A stretch of 64,000 nucleotides of DNA from Nitzschia sp. DOCU1 (Eukaryota; Bacillariophyta; Bacillariophyceae; Bacillariales; Bacillariaceae), in NCBI GenBank assembly GCA_951394045.1, contig OX595991.1, positions 2,170,001 through 2,234,000 of the forward strand. Direction: 5' to 3'. The position numbers were made by a program, and so were the translations under genes. Position 1 is the stretch's first letter; each line of letters begins with the position of its first letter. The notes under the pieces were generated by a model. It worked only from the letters and a program-made list of their open reading frames with translations. It did no database searches and was not told where the DNA came from. Shown piece by piece: positions 45,670 to 58,482 of this stretch.

Positions 45670-48610
45670 GGCTGGTGCCAGCCACCCCAGGGGGGGTGCT
45701 GGCGCCGTCCGAAGCAGTAGGGGGGTTTGGGGCTGCAGGGATATCCTCATCCGGGTCCAATCCAAGGGCGATCATACGTTGGCGGAGGCGTTCTGCCATG
45801 GCCTGTGCCTGCAAGGCGGCTATAGCAGCTTCTTGGGCATCACGGGCAGCTTCGTCGGCTTCTTGTACCAATCTGTTATTTTCGGCCCGCAACTTTACAT
45901 TGTTGTTCTTCTCAGTCTTGAGATTCTTTCTTGTGGAGTTCGTTGTAGCTCCAGTTCCGACAGACATAGCTGTGCCAGAGGTGCCAATTGTACTGACAGA
46001 GTGATCATCTGGAGCAGGGGCGGGTGCTTGAAGAGTGGGGGCGGCAATTTCAGTGGGGACCGGAGAAAATGTGACACGGGAATTGTCCACAGGTGCCTCA
46101 GCAGGTGCTTTTTCCGTCACAACAGTGTCGCCATCATGAGGGCGTCCTGTGTACACTCCCAGAGATTGGTCGTCATCTTGGCTTCGGCGCATCATCATTT
46201 CAGAAACCGTACCGGCCTCATGGGGGACAGCTGGGATGGCTGCCGCTTGATTGAGACTGGATGCAGTAAGAGTGGCCTGGGAAGTTTTCCACGCTTTGTT
46301 CATCTCAAAGGGGTCATCTTCGTTGGCTTCCGCAACATCAAAATCGTCCTGCATAGTCAATCCCCTCTTGTCGTCCCAGCAAACGTTGGCATGCGCTAGA
46401 CGACCCGCAGCTGTCCACCACCGATCAGATGCCGGGCCAAAGATGGCACGACTTTGTGGAATCATGCTTGCAAGAAAGTTAGCCGCAAGGGCTGCATGGG
46501 TGGCAACTGTGGTTAGGACGTAGGTATCCGAATTATACTTTTTTGAGACCGACACGAAGATCCGATCAGTGACCGAATCTGGAGGGTGCTGCATCATAAT
46601 GTACTCGCGTGTAGAAAAAACTGATCCGTTTTTATCAGTTGCTGTAGCCGAGAGGTCAACTATATAGTTGCATTCAAGATTAGCTATGTGCACATTGTTA
46701 AAAAAGCGCTGCTTCTGGTGCATCACGAGCATCGTGGCTCGTGGGGTCTCTGTCTGTCCCTCCGCAGGGGCCGCTACACGGAGAGCAGGGCCTTTGTGGC
46801 TAGAGAAGCATGGCACAAAACGAAGGCGATAGCCAAGCGGGCGAGGCTTGGCTCTCTTCTTGAAGTGCTGCGAGAAGAGGCCCATCATAACGTACTCAGC
46901 TTCGGGGTTGACATCTAGATGGAGGGCTTGGGGGGCCGGGTTGTCTTTACGGGCCTTGTCGTCGTCACCCCAAGGATACATTCGTCCATTGTCGTCCTTA
47001 ATACGACGCCACTGGAGGCCCAAAGTGACTTCTTTTGGAATTTGCAAGAGCTTGTAGATGTCTCGGAGCAAATCCCCTGAGTCCATAGTCCGAGTAGAGT
47101 ATTGAAAGTACCCAAGGGGCTTGTGGTCCGGGCACGGCATGTGATGAGGATTCTTGGAGATAGAGACACCATTGGTGGCAGCCTGTAAAGAGTCCGACAA
47201 GAGTCCAATCTCCCGCAAAGGGATTGAAAGCAGCTGCGGCTTTTTCGAAATCAGATGAATCTGAGCCCAGAAAATAAAATCCTTGTTCAGAGAGACCATT
47301 GGGTATTTCCCAAAAATTTCAGTCAATTTTGCAGTGTCTTTGCCATCCCCAGTTGGCATGTCCGTGAGCTTAAACAAGTGGGGGTACTTATCGCTGTCCC
47401 ACGCTGCTAGCTTCACACCATTGCCAGCAGCAGCTTGAATTTCCTTGTATAATGCCTTGATGGCACTGCTGATTTCCTTGATTGGCTTGGCAGTAGATTT
47501 AACTGGAATTGTAATTTTGTATCGAACGCGTTCCGTGGTCTCGGGGTCAGCAAAGGAAGGGTTAAGATTGGTAGGGGCGACATTTAGAGTGGCTGCCTGC
47601 AAATATGACCTAGGGACACCGTTCACTGGGTCAGCCATAGTAACGGAAGCCCGGGCTACAGGGGGGGCAGCAGTGGAGCCGGAGGAATGGGAACCAGACA
47701 GGAAGCGGTGTGATACACGGAGGGCCGAGCGGGGGGCAGCAACAGCAGCTTGTAAGACCGGGACTGGGTGATCACCAGGTACCCCAACAGGTTCTTGGTT
47801 TTGGTCCCTACGAAGGCCGGTAAGTTCTTTTTGGGATATCGCCAAATAGGTGGTGGTAAGATCATGAGCATCACGATCATCCAGAGGGTCGTCGCACTCC
47901 ATAAAATCCTCGTCGTTATCATCATCACCATCTTCTTCCACGATGCCAAAGGTAGAGTTAGAGGGCGAAAGACGACGAAGGTTGTAACGAGGCTCGTCGC
48001 CTTCATCTTTCTCTTCCTCCGCATTGTCATCTGGGTCGTAATCGTCATCCATTGCATCATTCCCATCATCATTTTCCTCGTTGTCTTTCACTTCTTCATC
48101 CGTTGCATTCCCCAAGACTTCTATGACTTCTGTAGACCTCTCCTCTTCGTCCTCATCTAGGTCTGAGTCAGAAACTACATCCTCAGGCACAACTGTATCC
48201 TCCATTGCCCGTGCTGAGGTATCATTTTTTTTAACAATGGCACGTGTCTTCTTCATGTTTTTTCCCTTTTGAGGGGTAACATCGACTGGTTCACTAGCTC
48301 GTTTAGGTTTGCGTGTGCTTTTGAGGGCTTCCGCAAGAGGAGCCGTTGAGGCAGAGTCTTCATCATCAACTTGAGCAAGAAACTCATCAATGGTGCAGTC
48401 AACGTCCTCTTCAGTACTCAAATTACGTGGAGAGCTACGGGCCCTCGCGGCCTTATTGGGCGGACGAGCTTGGAGCACTCCTGAAGTCTCTTTAGCACCT
48501 CCCGAGACCGGACTAGTTGCAGTGGCAACAGTGGGGTCATGGGTTCGCACAGTAGGCTTGGGAGGCGGTGGGGATTTGAGCTGTCCTTGTTTTTTTGGTT
48601 TTCTTGCCAT
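45662..48610 (-). CDS. Retrotransposon ORF1, RNA-binding/coat-type protein
   Basis: 982 aa from the ATG at 48610 (MARKPKKQGQ...). The N-terminus is basic (likely nuclear or RNA binding), followed by a long acidic Glu/Asp-rich region (about residues 150-250). A large central globular region of unknown fold follows (about 330-760, including KITIPVKSTAKPIKEISSAIKALY). A C-terminal coiled coil (about 890-955, LKTEKNNNVKLRAENNRLVQEADEAARDAQ pattern) is suited to oligomerisation. I see no CCHC zinc knuckles. By position it corresponds to ORF1 proteins that package element RNA. Its TAG stop lies inside ATGAATAG, whose ATG starts ORF2. Confidence 0.82.
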   Translation of the reverse strand: MARKPKKQGQLKSPPPPKPTVRTHDPTVATATSPVSGGAKETSGVLQARPPNKAARARSSPRNLSTEEDVDCTIDEFLAQVDDEDSASTAPLAEALKSTRKPKRASEPVDVTPQKGKNMKKTRAIVKKNDTSARAMEDTVVPEDVVSDSDLDEDEEERSTEVIEVLGNATDEEVKDNEENDDGNDAMDDDYDPDDNAEEEKDEGDEPRYNLRRLSPSNSTFGIVEEDGDDDNDEDFMECDDPLDDRDAHDLTTTYLAISQKELTGLRRDQNQEPVGVPGDHPVPVLQAAVAAPRSALRVSHRFLSGSHSSGSTAAPPVARASVTMADPVNGVPRSYLQAATLNVAPTNLNPSFADPETTERVRYKITIPVKSTAKPIKEISSAIKALYKEIQAAAGNGVKLAAWDSDKYPHLFKLTDMPTGDGKDTAKLTEIFGKYPMVSLNKDFIFWAQIHLISKKPQLLSIPLREIGLLSDSLQAATNGVSISKNPHHMPCPDHKPLGYFQYSTRTMDSGDLLRDIYKLLQIPKEVTLGLQWRRIKDDNGRMYPWGDDDKARKDNPAPQALHLDVNPEAEYVMMGLFSQHFKKRAKPRPLGYRLRFVPCFSSHKGPALRVAAPAEGQTETPRATMLVMHQKQRFFNNVHIANLECNYIVDLSATATDKNGSVFSTREYIMMQHPPDSVTDRIFVSVSKKYNSDTYVLTTVATHAALAANFLASMIPQSRAIFGPASDRWWTAAGRLAHANVCWDDKRGLTMQDDFDVAEANEDDPFEMNKAWKTSQATLTASSLNQAAAIPAVPHEAGTVSEMMMRRSQDDDQSLGVYTGRPHDGDTVVTEKAPAEAPVDNSRVTFSPVPTEIAAPTLQAPAPAPDDHSVSTIGTSGTAMSVGTGATTNSTRKNLKTEKNNNVKLRAENNRLVQEADEAARDAQEAAIAALQAQAMAERLRQRMIALGLDPDEDIPAAPNPPTASDGASTPPGVAGTSHE

Positions 48611-48699
48611 GGTCAAAATGCCGAAATCCTACGGAGGTCTTCGGTACCTAACTTACGGCTAAAAATATCGCAATATTTTTTAGTAAATCGGGGAGTTGT

Positions 48700-48716
48700 C
48701 GGTTGTTTTGATGCTA
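48700..48716. repeat. Target-site duplication, copy 2 (17 bp)
   Basis: Identical to 39841-39857; marks the 5' end of the element. Confidence 0.92.
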
Positions 48717-49339
48717 GCATGGGCCTTTTCATCCGAATCGCCGACGCTTCAAAGATGAAAATTATTCACTCAAATTGATAATGACTAAGAGTAGCAGAAG
48801 TAGCGAAGAACGCCTGAACGTTTTGTCGCAAGGAGACGGTCTGGGATGATGGGATGATAGCTCTTGACTCCTTCTGCTACCGCGATTGATTGAATTTGAT
48901 GGATCAATTTGACTGCTCGTCTTTCCACCTGTCCCAACTGCCAGGTGCTTTCATCAGCCTTCGACAGAAATGAGTCAGCCAACCCGTCATTCGTAGACGC
49001 CACGTAAAAAGCCTACCAGGTACTGCAACAGAATGTCCAAAGACAGCGTGAAAAGCCGGGAAAGATCTTTCGAGATCCGTGTTGTCGCCATCCGTCGGTC
49101 GTGTTGGCATGAAACTCCGAAAGCGCATACGTGGCATGTCGAGATAGGTCGATGACACCCGTCCTCCCATCTGTCGGTGGTACATTCAAACACTACTACC
49201 GTAGTGCAATGATAACAGAGGGGAGAGCCTTCAACAAAGTTGCTTGGAAAGATATCGGCTGGAAAGCACATCCTCAGCAACAACCGAGCGGTTTCAATTT
49301 ACGATTCAGTTCTCTGACTTTTCTTTCTCTTTGTTAACC
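48717..49339. other. Intergenic region between retroelement and lumen-protein gene
   Basis: About 620 bp. Minus-strand frames at 48785-49003 and 48904-49185 look mildly coding but lack an ATG or domain. No supported gene; presumed 5' flank of the next gene. Confidence 0.35.
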
Positions 49340-50082
49340 ATGAAGTTTCTTCCCGCCTTGACTCTTTTGTTGGCCCCCGCCACCGTTTCTGGCTTTGTGG
49401 TGCCTTCCGGTTCCGAACGATCCGCCACTGCACTTAACATGACACCGCAAGAAGGATTGAAGAAAGCTGCCCTATCGGTTGTCGCCGCAGCCTTTTTGGC
49501 CAGCAACCTCGCGTTCGTTGAGCCTGCCATGGCTGTGGACGAAATGAATATGGACTTTGGCAGTTCTCAGGTTCTGGCGGGACGCAGCGGAGGCCGCGCC
49601 GGTGGTCGCTCGGCTGTTCGAGCAGCACATCGACCCTCGTCGTCGTCGTCGGTGCGATCGTCGACTGTCATTCAAAGGACAACCTACGTTCCTTCGCCAG
49701 TTATCGTCGCTCCCCCGGTTTACGGGTACGGTTATGGATACAACCCAGTTCCTGGTCTAGGTACGACTTCGATGCGCGCCTGAAATCGTCTTCCAATGAT
49801 ATTGTCTCTGATAACTTTCTCACTTCCTTTTTATTTCAAGGCTTGAGCATTGGCTTGAATGCTATTAATCAGATTGGAAATGATATGCGCGATTACCGTC
49901 AGGAATCTGAAATTGCTCAAACTAGGGCTCAACTTCAAAACTCGCAAATGCGCGAGGCTGAAATGGAGGCTCGTCTCCGACAACTAGAAATGGCCAGCCA
50001 AAACAATCAGCTCACTCAACAACAACAGCAACAATTGATGCAGATTCAAATGATGAACCAGCAATTGCAACAAGCGAAGTAA
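49340..50082 (+). CDS. Predicted thylakoid-lumen coiled-coil protein
   Basis: Two exons, 49340-49760 and 49841-50082, around an 80-nt GTACGA...TTCAAG intron, giving 220 aa. A tripartite presequence is visible. The signal peptide MKFLPALTLLLAPATVSG is followed by Phe (FVVPSG), the diatom plastid motif. A Ser/Arg transit region follows, then a second hydrophobic stretch KKAALSVVAAAFLASNLAFVEPAMA ending in an A-x-A site before VDE, as in lumen-targeting signals; there is no twin-arginine, so Sec rather than Tat. The mature part has a Gly/Arg-rich patch, a Tyr/Gly/Pro stretch (YGYGYGYNP) and a Gln-rich C-terminal coiled coil from about residue 150 to the end. No family recognised. Confidence 0.68.
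49761..49840 (+). other. Spliceosomal intron (80 nt)
   Basis: GTACGA donor and TTCAAG acceptor with a T-rich tract; joins VPGL-G to LSIGLNAINQIG in frame. Confidence 0.8.
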
Positions 50083-50245
50083 ATCTGATTGGTGTCTATG
50101 GTACTGCTACTTTTGCTTTGGCTGTAGAGGCAACGGTGATGGGTGAAAACAGACTTCAACGACCTCTGATGGATTTTTCTTGCGGCTTGTATAATAGTAG
50201 ACGCTCGAGGAGCGAAGTCAAACTCTATAGAGGTTTAGTAGCATT

Positions 50246-53200
50246 CTAGGCTTGGGTTTGGTCGACTAGCTGCAAAACGTCCAAGGACGACGCAACGTCC
50301 GTAGCCATTTTCTTCACGTCCGACTCCGTCCCATCCCAAGGGCTAGTAAGAAGGAGATCGATCGCGGGATGGCTCTCACCATAGTCTTCCAGTTCCCCTA
50401 GCTTGACGTAAAAGTTCTCCGCTGTGATACGGCGGACTCTTGGGAATGGATGCATCAAAAGTCTACACAGGAAAGCCATAATCTGCTGCAAGACGAGCAC
50501 CGGCGATAAGTGAAAGTTTCATTATATCCCAATCATGTCAGCTGCATGTGGAACTTACCTTACGACGATCATTTTCTGATCCAACCAAACCGAGGGACAC
50601 ATCGATGATAGCAGAAAGGCGATGTACATCTTTGCATGTGGATTCCTCCTCCTTGAGATACGCCAAGAGGGACGAAGAAAAGGATGCGTCATGGATCAAC
50701 CGATCAATGGAAAGCCGGTTCATCAAAAGAGAAATTGTTTTCAGCAATGGCAAAATGACTCTTCCATCGTGCTGGTGCTTGTGAAAGAGCTCCAATAGGA
50801 CTGCACCACACACGAACAGAGATGGAAATGAGCAACGATAGCCTGCAACTTGTCAATACCACGATTAAACTTACCCGCGCCCAACCGATCAACATTAGAG
50901 TCAGAAGCTCCTTTCACCCATCGAACAAGAGCAGACCCGGCTTCCTTGACAACGCTCTGGGTCAGGGATCCGGCACTAATCACCAAACCTGCAACAACGT
51001 ACTCGAAGTACTCTTCAATACCCAGTACCTCGACAAGCAGAGGAAACGTCACGGCCGCATCAGCCCAGTTAATGCTGGCCGTTCGGTCGCTGATTCCCAG
51101 AGAAACGACGAGGCGCTTTTTCTCAACGATGTAGGGAATCTCTGGCTCTATGTGCGTAAGGATCTGTACCAGACATTTGCCAGCTTCGTTTCGAACCATA
51201 TCTAGTTTCTCTCCGAGCTGCTTCAGCAACCCACCGACAAGTTGGGTGCAGATTTCTCTATCAAAATGCACATCGACGGTCCCGGGTGGATGCCTGTTCA
51301 CCGTCAGTACCAGTGAAACAAGACCATGCATCGCAGCAACCCGTGACATGGACCCGACATCACCGCGCCTTTCCATGTTGTAATCACCTACGCCCCGAAA
51401 CAGCGCCGAGAAAACATGGCCAACCTGCGTCGACGTCAGCCCGACCGGACACACTTGTTCGTCTCCTTTTGGGACCAGTCCAACAGTCTCACAAATGCGT
51501 GCCAAAGCCACAAGGGCATTGCGACGGGTCTCCGCATCCTTGTCATTGCCGATGGTTGCATCCGGACGAGATATTCGACAGAGACATGCCAAGGAAAAAT
51601 CCAGAACTTTCGAAGACGGTGCTAGGAGTTTGGCCGGAAGTCGACCAAGTGCCATAGAAAATCCTCTTGTCGCTGCTGGGTTGATGTTCGTCTTTACTTG
51701 TTGGACGTACTTATCGACAACCCGTTTTTGAAGCCGCTCGGAAGGCCCTTGTGGTCCTACTGGGAAGTAAACACGCATAAGCTGACACAGAGCCAATGTT
51801 GCTTGCTCCTGAACTTCTTCGTTCGGGTGGGGGATGCAGGCATCGATCGAGTCTAGAAGTCGAACCTAGAAAAGGCATACGGACAACAAGCAAGTCAGAA
51901 CCCACCATTTTAGACCCAGCTGCCGAATAGACGAGGAAATAGAACTCACCTGCTGTTGAATGGCAAGAGGTACTCCAGCTTTCGAAATGCATTCAATTAA
52001 TCGACAAACAGCCGCGCGCATTTGCTCGCCACCTTTCCCTCGATACAGCCGTTTCTTTTCGATGATTGGTACCAACTCCGCGATAGATGATAACGTTTCT
52101 GCTGAAAGAAAACCATGAAACGAGCCGTCATTGGCGTCTTTCATATTCCCAATGGCGAGGACAACTTCGGCGAGCCCCAGAACGGAACCATGACGAAGCT
52201 GAACATTCCGCTCATCGAGACTATTTCGAAGTAGGTATTGCATTACTTCGCCACCCACGCGCTCAATATCGAGTGGAGTCAGCTTTCCAAGAGCCTGCGA
52301 AGAAAGCAATCTTATATTAAGGTCCCAATGCTGCAGTTTGACCTTGTAAATGTGGTCAATAATGCCACCCCGGTAATCATCGTAGCGAGCAATGTCTGGG
52401 GCGATCACCAAGTAGGCGTCCATACGATTTCCCAATGAGAAGAAGTCGGCCTTTGTAAGAATGTCGATACCATTTTTGAAGTTCTGGAGAACCAATCACG
52501 GAATAAGTGTGTTAGAAGGATAGAGGGCGCCCGCTGTTAACGTACAAATTGCAGCGTTTCAACCCACCGTTGCACCCTGGCGTCCAACGAACTCCTGAAA
52601 AGCCGCACTCGCCGCCCGTCTACAATTCACTTCTCTGTCAAAAAGAAATGCAGTTACCAGCGCGGGGCTCAGCTCAGATACAAACTCACGCAGCACCTCT
52701 GGAGAATAGGCTCGAGCAATCGCCCAATAGGTGTAGCAAGCAGCGTCACGAACGTGCGCGCCAACACTTGTCTGTCGTCGTGGAACATCAAACTTTTTAA
52801 CGAGTAGAGGAAAAACTAAAGTAAGATTGAATCGCGAGGAAGGCCGAAGCTGCAAGGTAACACTGCGCCAGCCACTTACATGAATAGCCTCCACAATCTT
52901 CGGAATTACTTCATCTAGGCGGTGAGGAAGGAGAAGACCTCTTCGAGCAAGCTCGGCCATGGCCAAGCATGCACCATGCCAGTCATTGTCTCTTTCTCTA
53001 TCTTGGCATAGTCCTAGTATGGCATCGAGGACATCGTCGGAACAAATGGCTGGTAAACGCTCGGTCACTCGCCCGATTCCCTTGGCTGCTGACCACCGGA
53101 CTACTGTCGAAGTATCCGTGAGACCGGTAATCACCTCGCCTAGAGCATCTTCAACTTGATCGGGGACAAGAAAAAGTTCGTATTCTTCCGGACTCCTATT

Positions 53201-54334
53201 CTTCGGGACCTCGACCTCTGCTGTTTCTCCATTGGTGGATGGTGCATTCGTCCGCATCCTTAGCAGATTTTCTTTCAGGGACCGCCGTCCACGCCTATAT
53301 CTCCACTCGGCCAGCCGGGGCGGCATGTATAGTACTCCTGTTCTCGTCCACCACTTCACGAGATATTTTCGAAGAAGCTGATTGTTCGGATTAGTTTCAG
53401 CAATCCTCATCACGGTCGACCGTAGAGGAGCGATAAATCTCAGCATAATGTCTCGATCCGAGCTGGAAACCTTGATAATTGTAACTAGCGTTTGTAGAAC
53501 CCCCATTGTCCGTATAACTTCTTTAGAGTCTTGCAAGAATTCCTCAAGGACCTTGTTGGACCATACCTGAAACGCCTCCAGGTGGGTTTTTTCCAAGTCT
53601 GGCCTCGACAACCATGACGCTAGACAAGCTGACGCCATGTCTCTTGTAGGACCAGCTTCTGACAGATACTCCTTTGCTAGTTCCACCAAGTCGTCGATAC
53701 TCTTCATGTCAATAACCACGGAAGATTCAAAGGGCACTTTGCTCAACATTCCCATCCAATTCCAGAGGACAAACATGCTTTCCCAGAGCTGCGGCTGACC
53801 AATGGAAGCTGAGTCCAAGGAAGCCATATTTTCATTTCTACTCAAGGTATGGACTCCTTGGAGAGTGGACAAAATGACGTGTACATCCTCCACCTGATGC
53901 GGTAGAAACTTTTGGATTCGTTTTCGTCCTCTCACCTTGGAGAGGGCATAAAGGGCCGAGAATTGCCTCGGAAGCGGAGAGGACCAGAACTGCTGTGCAC
54001 TTGATGCAACATTACTCGGATCGTCCATCAAATTTCTGGCCCCAGTTGTCAGCTTGACGACCATGCTTTCGATGTACTTATCCAGCAGGGAAGGGAGTTC
54101 CAGATATTTGTCCAGAATTTCTCGCAGAGCTGTAAGGGCGGAATCCATTTTTTCGGGAGTCGGCCAGCTACCACCGTTGCTTTCTGTCAGGATATCGATA
54201 CGTTGAAAGGCCGTTTCGTGTTCCACAAACATGGACTTCTCACTCGTCGAGGATGCCTGGTAGGCAGGATCGTTCTCGTTCTCGTTGCCATTGTCATTGC
54301 TCGGATCATCTACTTCAAGTGATGGCTCCGACAT
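50246..54334 (-). CDS. TBCD: Tubulin-folding cofactor D (TBCD)
   Basis: Six exons on the minus strand: 52880-54334, 52568-52792, 51950-52483, 50875-51865, 50559-50800 and 50246-50485, giving 1,228 aa, close to the family's ~1,200. The start is ATG 54334 (MSEPSLEVDD...). HEAT-repeat architecture throughout, with diagnostic segments TSTVVRWSAAKGIGRVTERLP, DWHGACLAMAELARRGLLLPHRLDEV, GAHVRDAACYTYWAIARAYSP, AAFQEFVGRQG and NGIDILTKADFFSLGNR. TBCD captures beta-tubulin from cofactor A and assembles the alpha/beta dimer with cofactors E and C. The gene is head to head with beta-tubulin, its client. One 87-nt intron (52793-52879) is a multiple of three without stops and could be retained. Confidence 0.88.
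50486..50558 (-). other. TBCD intron (73 nt)
   Basis: Donor GTAAGT, acceptor CTTGCAG; joins NDRRK to QIMAFLCRLL in phase 0. Confidence 0.82.
50801..50874 (-). other. TBCD intron (74 nt)
   Basis: Donor GTAAGT, acceptor GTGCAG; joins DRLGA to VLLELFHKHQ in phase 1. Confidence 0.82.
51866..51949 (-). other. TBCD intron (84 nt)
   Basis: Donor GTGAGT, acceptor TTCTAG; joins AIQQQ to VRLLDSIDAC in phase 0. Confidence 0.82.
52484..52567 (-). other. TBCD intron (84 nt)
   Basis: Donor GTGGGT, acceptor CTCCAG; joins VGRQGAT to NFKNGIDILT in phase 0, restoring a conserved TBCD block. Confidence 0.82.
52793..52879 (-). other. TBCD in-frame intron (87 nt, multiple of three)
   Basis: Donor GTAAGT after ...VEAIH and acceptor TTAAAAAG after a pyrimidine tract. 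Removal gives AIHFDVPRRQTSVGAHVRDAACY, which matches the TBCD family spacing; retention adds 29 residues (VSGWRSV...LVKK) without a stop. The nearer CTTTAG acceptor would shift the frame. Confidence 0.65.
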
Positions 54335-56789
<2,455 letters not shown>

Positions 56790-57131
56790 ACTTCTCGCTC
56801 TTTGAAATGGCTACGTGGCCCTCCACTCGTGGCCGAGGGATTCTAGAGTACTATTTTTCATACGATTGTATCGGGCAAACCATTCTTCGAAAGAAGCTCT
56901 CTGTTTGGTGTCACACTTGTGGGAGTGTTGCAGTAAAGTAAAGGATGTTGCATGTCTTCCTTTGCGTATCGACATAACCTCTAATTCAAAAAACACAACT
57001 ACAACACAATCGTCCCTTGTCCCTAGACGTACAGCACAGCAAAACCTTTTTCATGTCCATTCTAAATGATTGATCCCCGCTTTCAATCGAATCCGTCCCC
57101 GTTCGTCGTTCCCCGCAGCGACAGTCGGTAT
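56790..57131. other. Convergent intergenic region
   Basis: About 340 bp between beta-tubulin and HSF-1 stops; presumed 3' UTRs. Confidence 0.4.
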
Positions 57132-58482
57132 CTACGCAGCAGAGCGGTCTGCTGGTCCGTTATTATCAGGGGTGGACGGAGCGGCTGGGGCAGCCGTAGT
57201 GGTGTTAACCGGACTCGCCATTTGCATTGGGCCTACAGGAATCATCATCTGCCCGTAATAAGGGTAGGCTACGGTGGGGTATGCGTACATTGCCGGTGCT
57301 GCGTTTGGAGCGGACGTTGGTTGCTGCTGTTGAGCCGCCGTGTACGGCGGGACGAAAGGCATGAAGGGGTACGTCGCCGGAAAAGGCATTGGAGGATACG
57401 CCGCGTAGCCTCCTGGATAAACCATTGGACCTGACGACGCCGGGATATACCCTGCAGCAGCAGGCGGCGGCTGTGTTGCTTGTGCCATCCCCATTGGTGT
57501 CATTGGTGGCATCATAATGCCCCCCTGAGGCTTGATTGGAGGGAAAGTATAAAAGCTAAAGCGGGAGACCGTTAGCCAACGAGGAAATGTAAGGCCGGGG
57601 TCGAGGCACTAACATACTTACTTGGGTTCCGAGTCAGGGTCACGCTTCAACTTGTTGGTACCTTTCACTTTGACTCGCTTCATGTTTACACATAAACCAG
57701 GTCGGCCTTTCAGAAACAACTCGTGGTAGTATGCTAGAACAACAACGACAGCATCAAGAACACTCGATGTAAGTTCGAAATTCAGATCAATGGACATTGT
57801 ACTTCAAGGACGCGAGCTTACCACCATTGTCCGGCCCTTGTGAAATTCTTCGGAATCCATAAAGGTTTAACCTTCGCAAGGAAGAAAACAGCGATGAGAG
57901 TGCATATATGTATGGTATCGCTTCTGATTGCCATGTTACTTACTGTCGCTGAAAACTAGTCAGTCGCGTTTGCTTGAAGAATCGGGGCATAATCTCTGTT
58001 TGAAATTTCTTCGGCTTGTGAATGGCAAATGCTCGGCCATGGCTCAAAAAGGAGACAATATCAGTTTTACATTCGTGCTCTGTATGTTCCAACATTCGAT
58101 GGAGCTTTTCTGGAAACGGCTCTAGAACCCCACCTCGGTTTCGAAGTATATCAGGGACGGGGTCTTTCATTGCCGATACATCTTTGTATTGATATGGATT
58201 TGTAGTGGCACCAGTCAAAAAGACGTCGTCGTTCGCAGGTGGTAATGGCTGCGGGAAGGCAGGAATCATCGCGGTATAATATGGAATGTACGGATGGATC
58301 GGAGCGAGAGCAACTCCCTGCTGCGTAGTTTGGGCGGGCTGCCCATTATTTGCATTTGGTCCTTCCACTTGCTCCGCAGAATTTGCTGCCTCCTCAGCGG
58401 GGCCGCTGTCAGTGGCGGCGGCCGGTGCTTCCAAGGCTGGGGCCTCGTCAGAATTGTTGGTCGTTGCCGCTTCTTCACTCAT
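57132..58482 (-). CDS. Heat-shock transcription factor 1 of the cluster
   Basis: Four exons on the minus strand: 57944-58482, 57822-57871, 57734-57622 (112 nt, 57622-57733) and 57132-57555, giving 374 aa. The start is the ATG at 58482 (MSEEAATTNNS); the frame is open to 58560. An acidic Ala/Pro-rich N-terminus (about 1-105) precedes the HSF DNA-binding domain: FPEKLHRMLEHTEHECKTDIVSFLSHGRAFAIHKPKKFQTEIMPRFFKQTRLTSFQRQLNLYGFRRI, then GAYYHELFLKGRPGLCVNMKRVKVKGT. After EPNFYTF the C-terminus is Pro/Tyr/Ala-rich, likely disordered. The introns fall within the DNA-binding domain (after FQRQ and near DNGG), unlike the two neighbours. No clear hydrophobic heptad region is visible. Confidence 0.85.

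Larger units (their letters stand above)
39858..48699 (-). mobile_element. Full-length non-LTR (LINE-like) retrotransposon, two intact ORFs
   Basis: An 8,842-bp element on the minus strand flanked by a perfect 17-bp duplication. It has an 89-nt 5' leader, ORF1 (982 aa), ORF2 (1,858 aa; endonuclease, reverse transcriptase, RNase H, Cys/His finger) and a 235-nt 3' region. The 3' end consists of about two and a half copies of GTTTTTA rather than poly(A). There are no long terminal repeats. Intact reading frames and undecayed duplications indicate recent insertion. It lies 340 bp upstream of PRODH in the same direction. Confidence 0.92.

Noticed and set aside
48785..49185. Two minus-strand frames next to the retroelement that look mildly coding
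   Set aside because: The first has only a GTG start and a stop just upstream; no splice model joined the two convincingly and no domain is visible.
52816..52879. Alternative 64-nt TBCD intron ending at CTTTAG
   Set aside because: Removal of 64 nt shifts the frame and destroys the conserved VGAHVRDAACY block.
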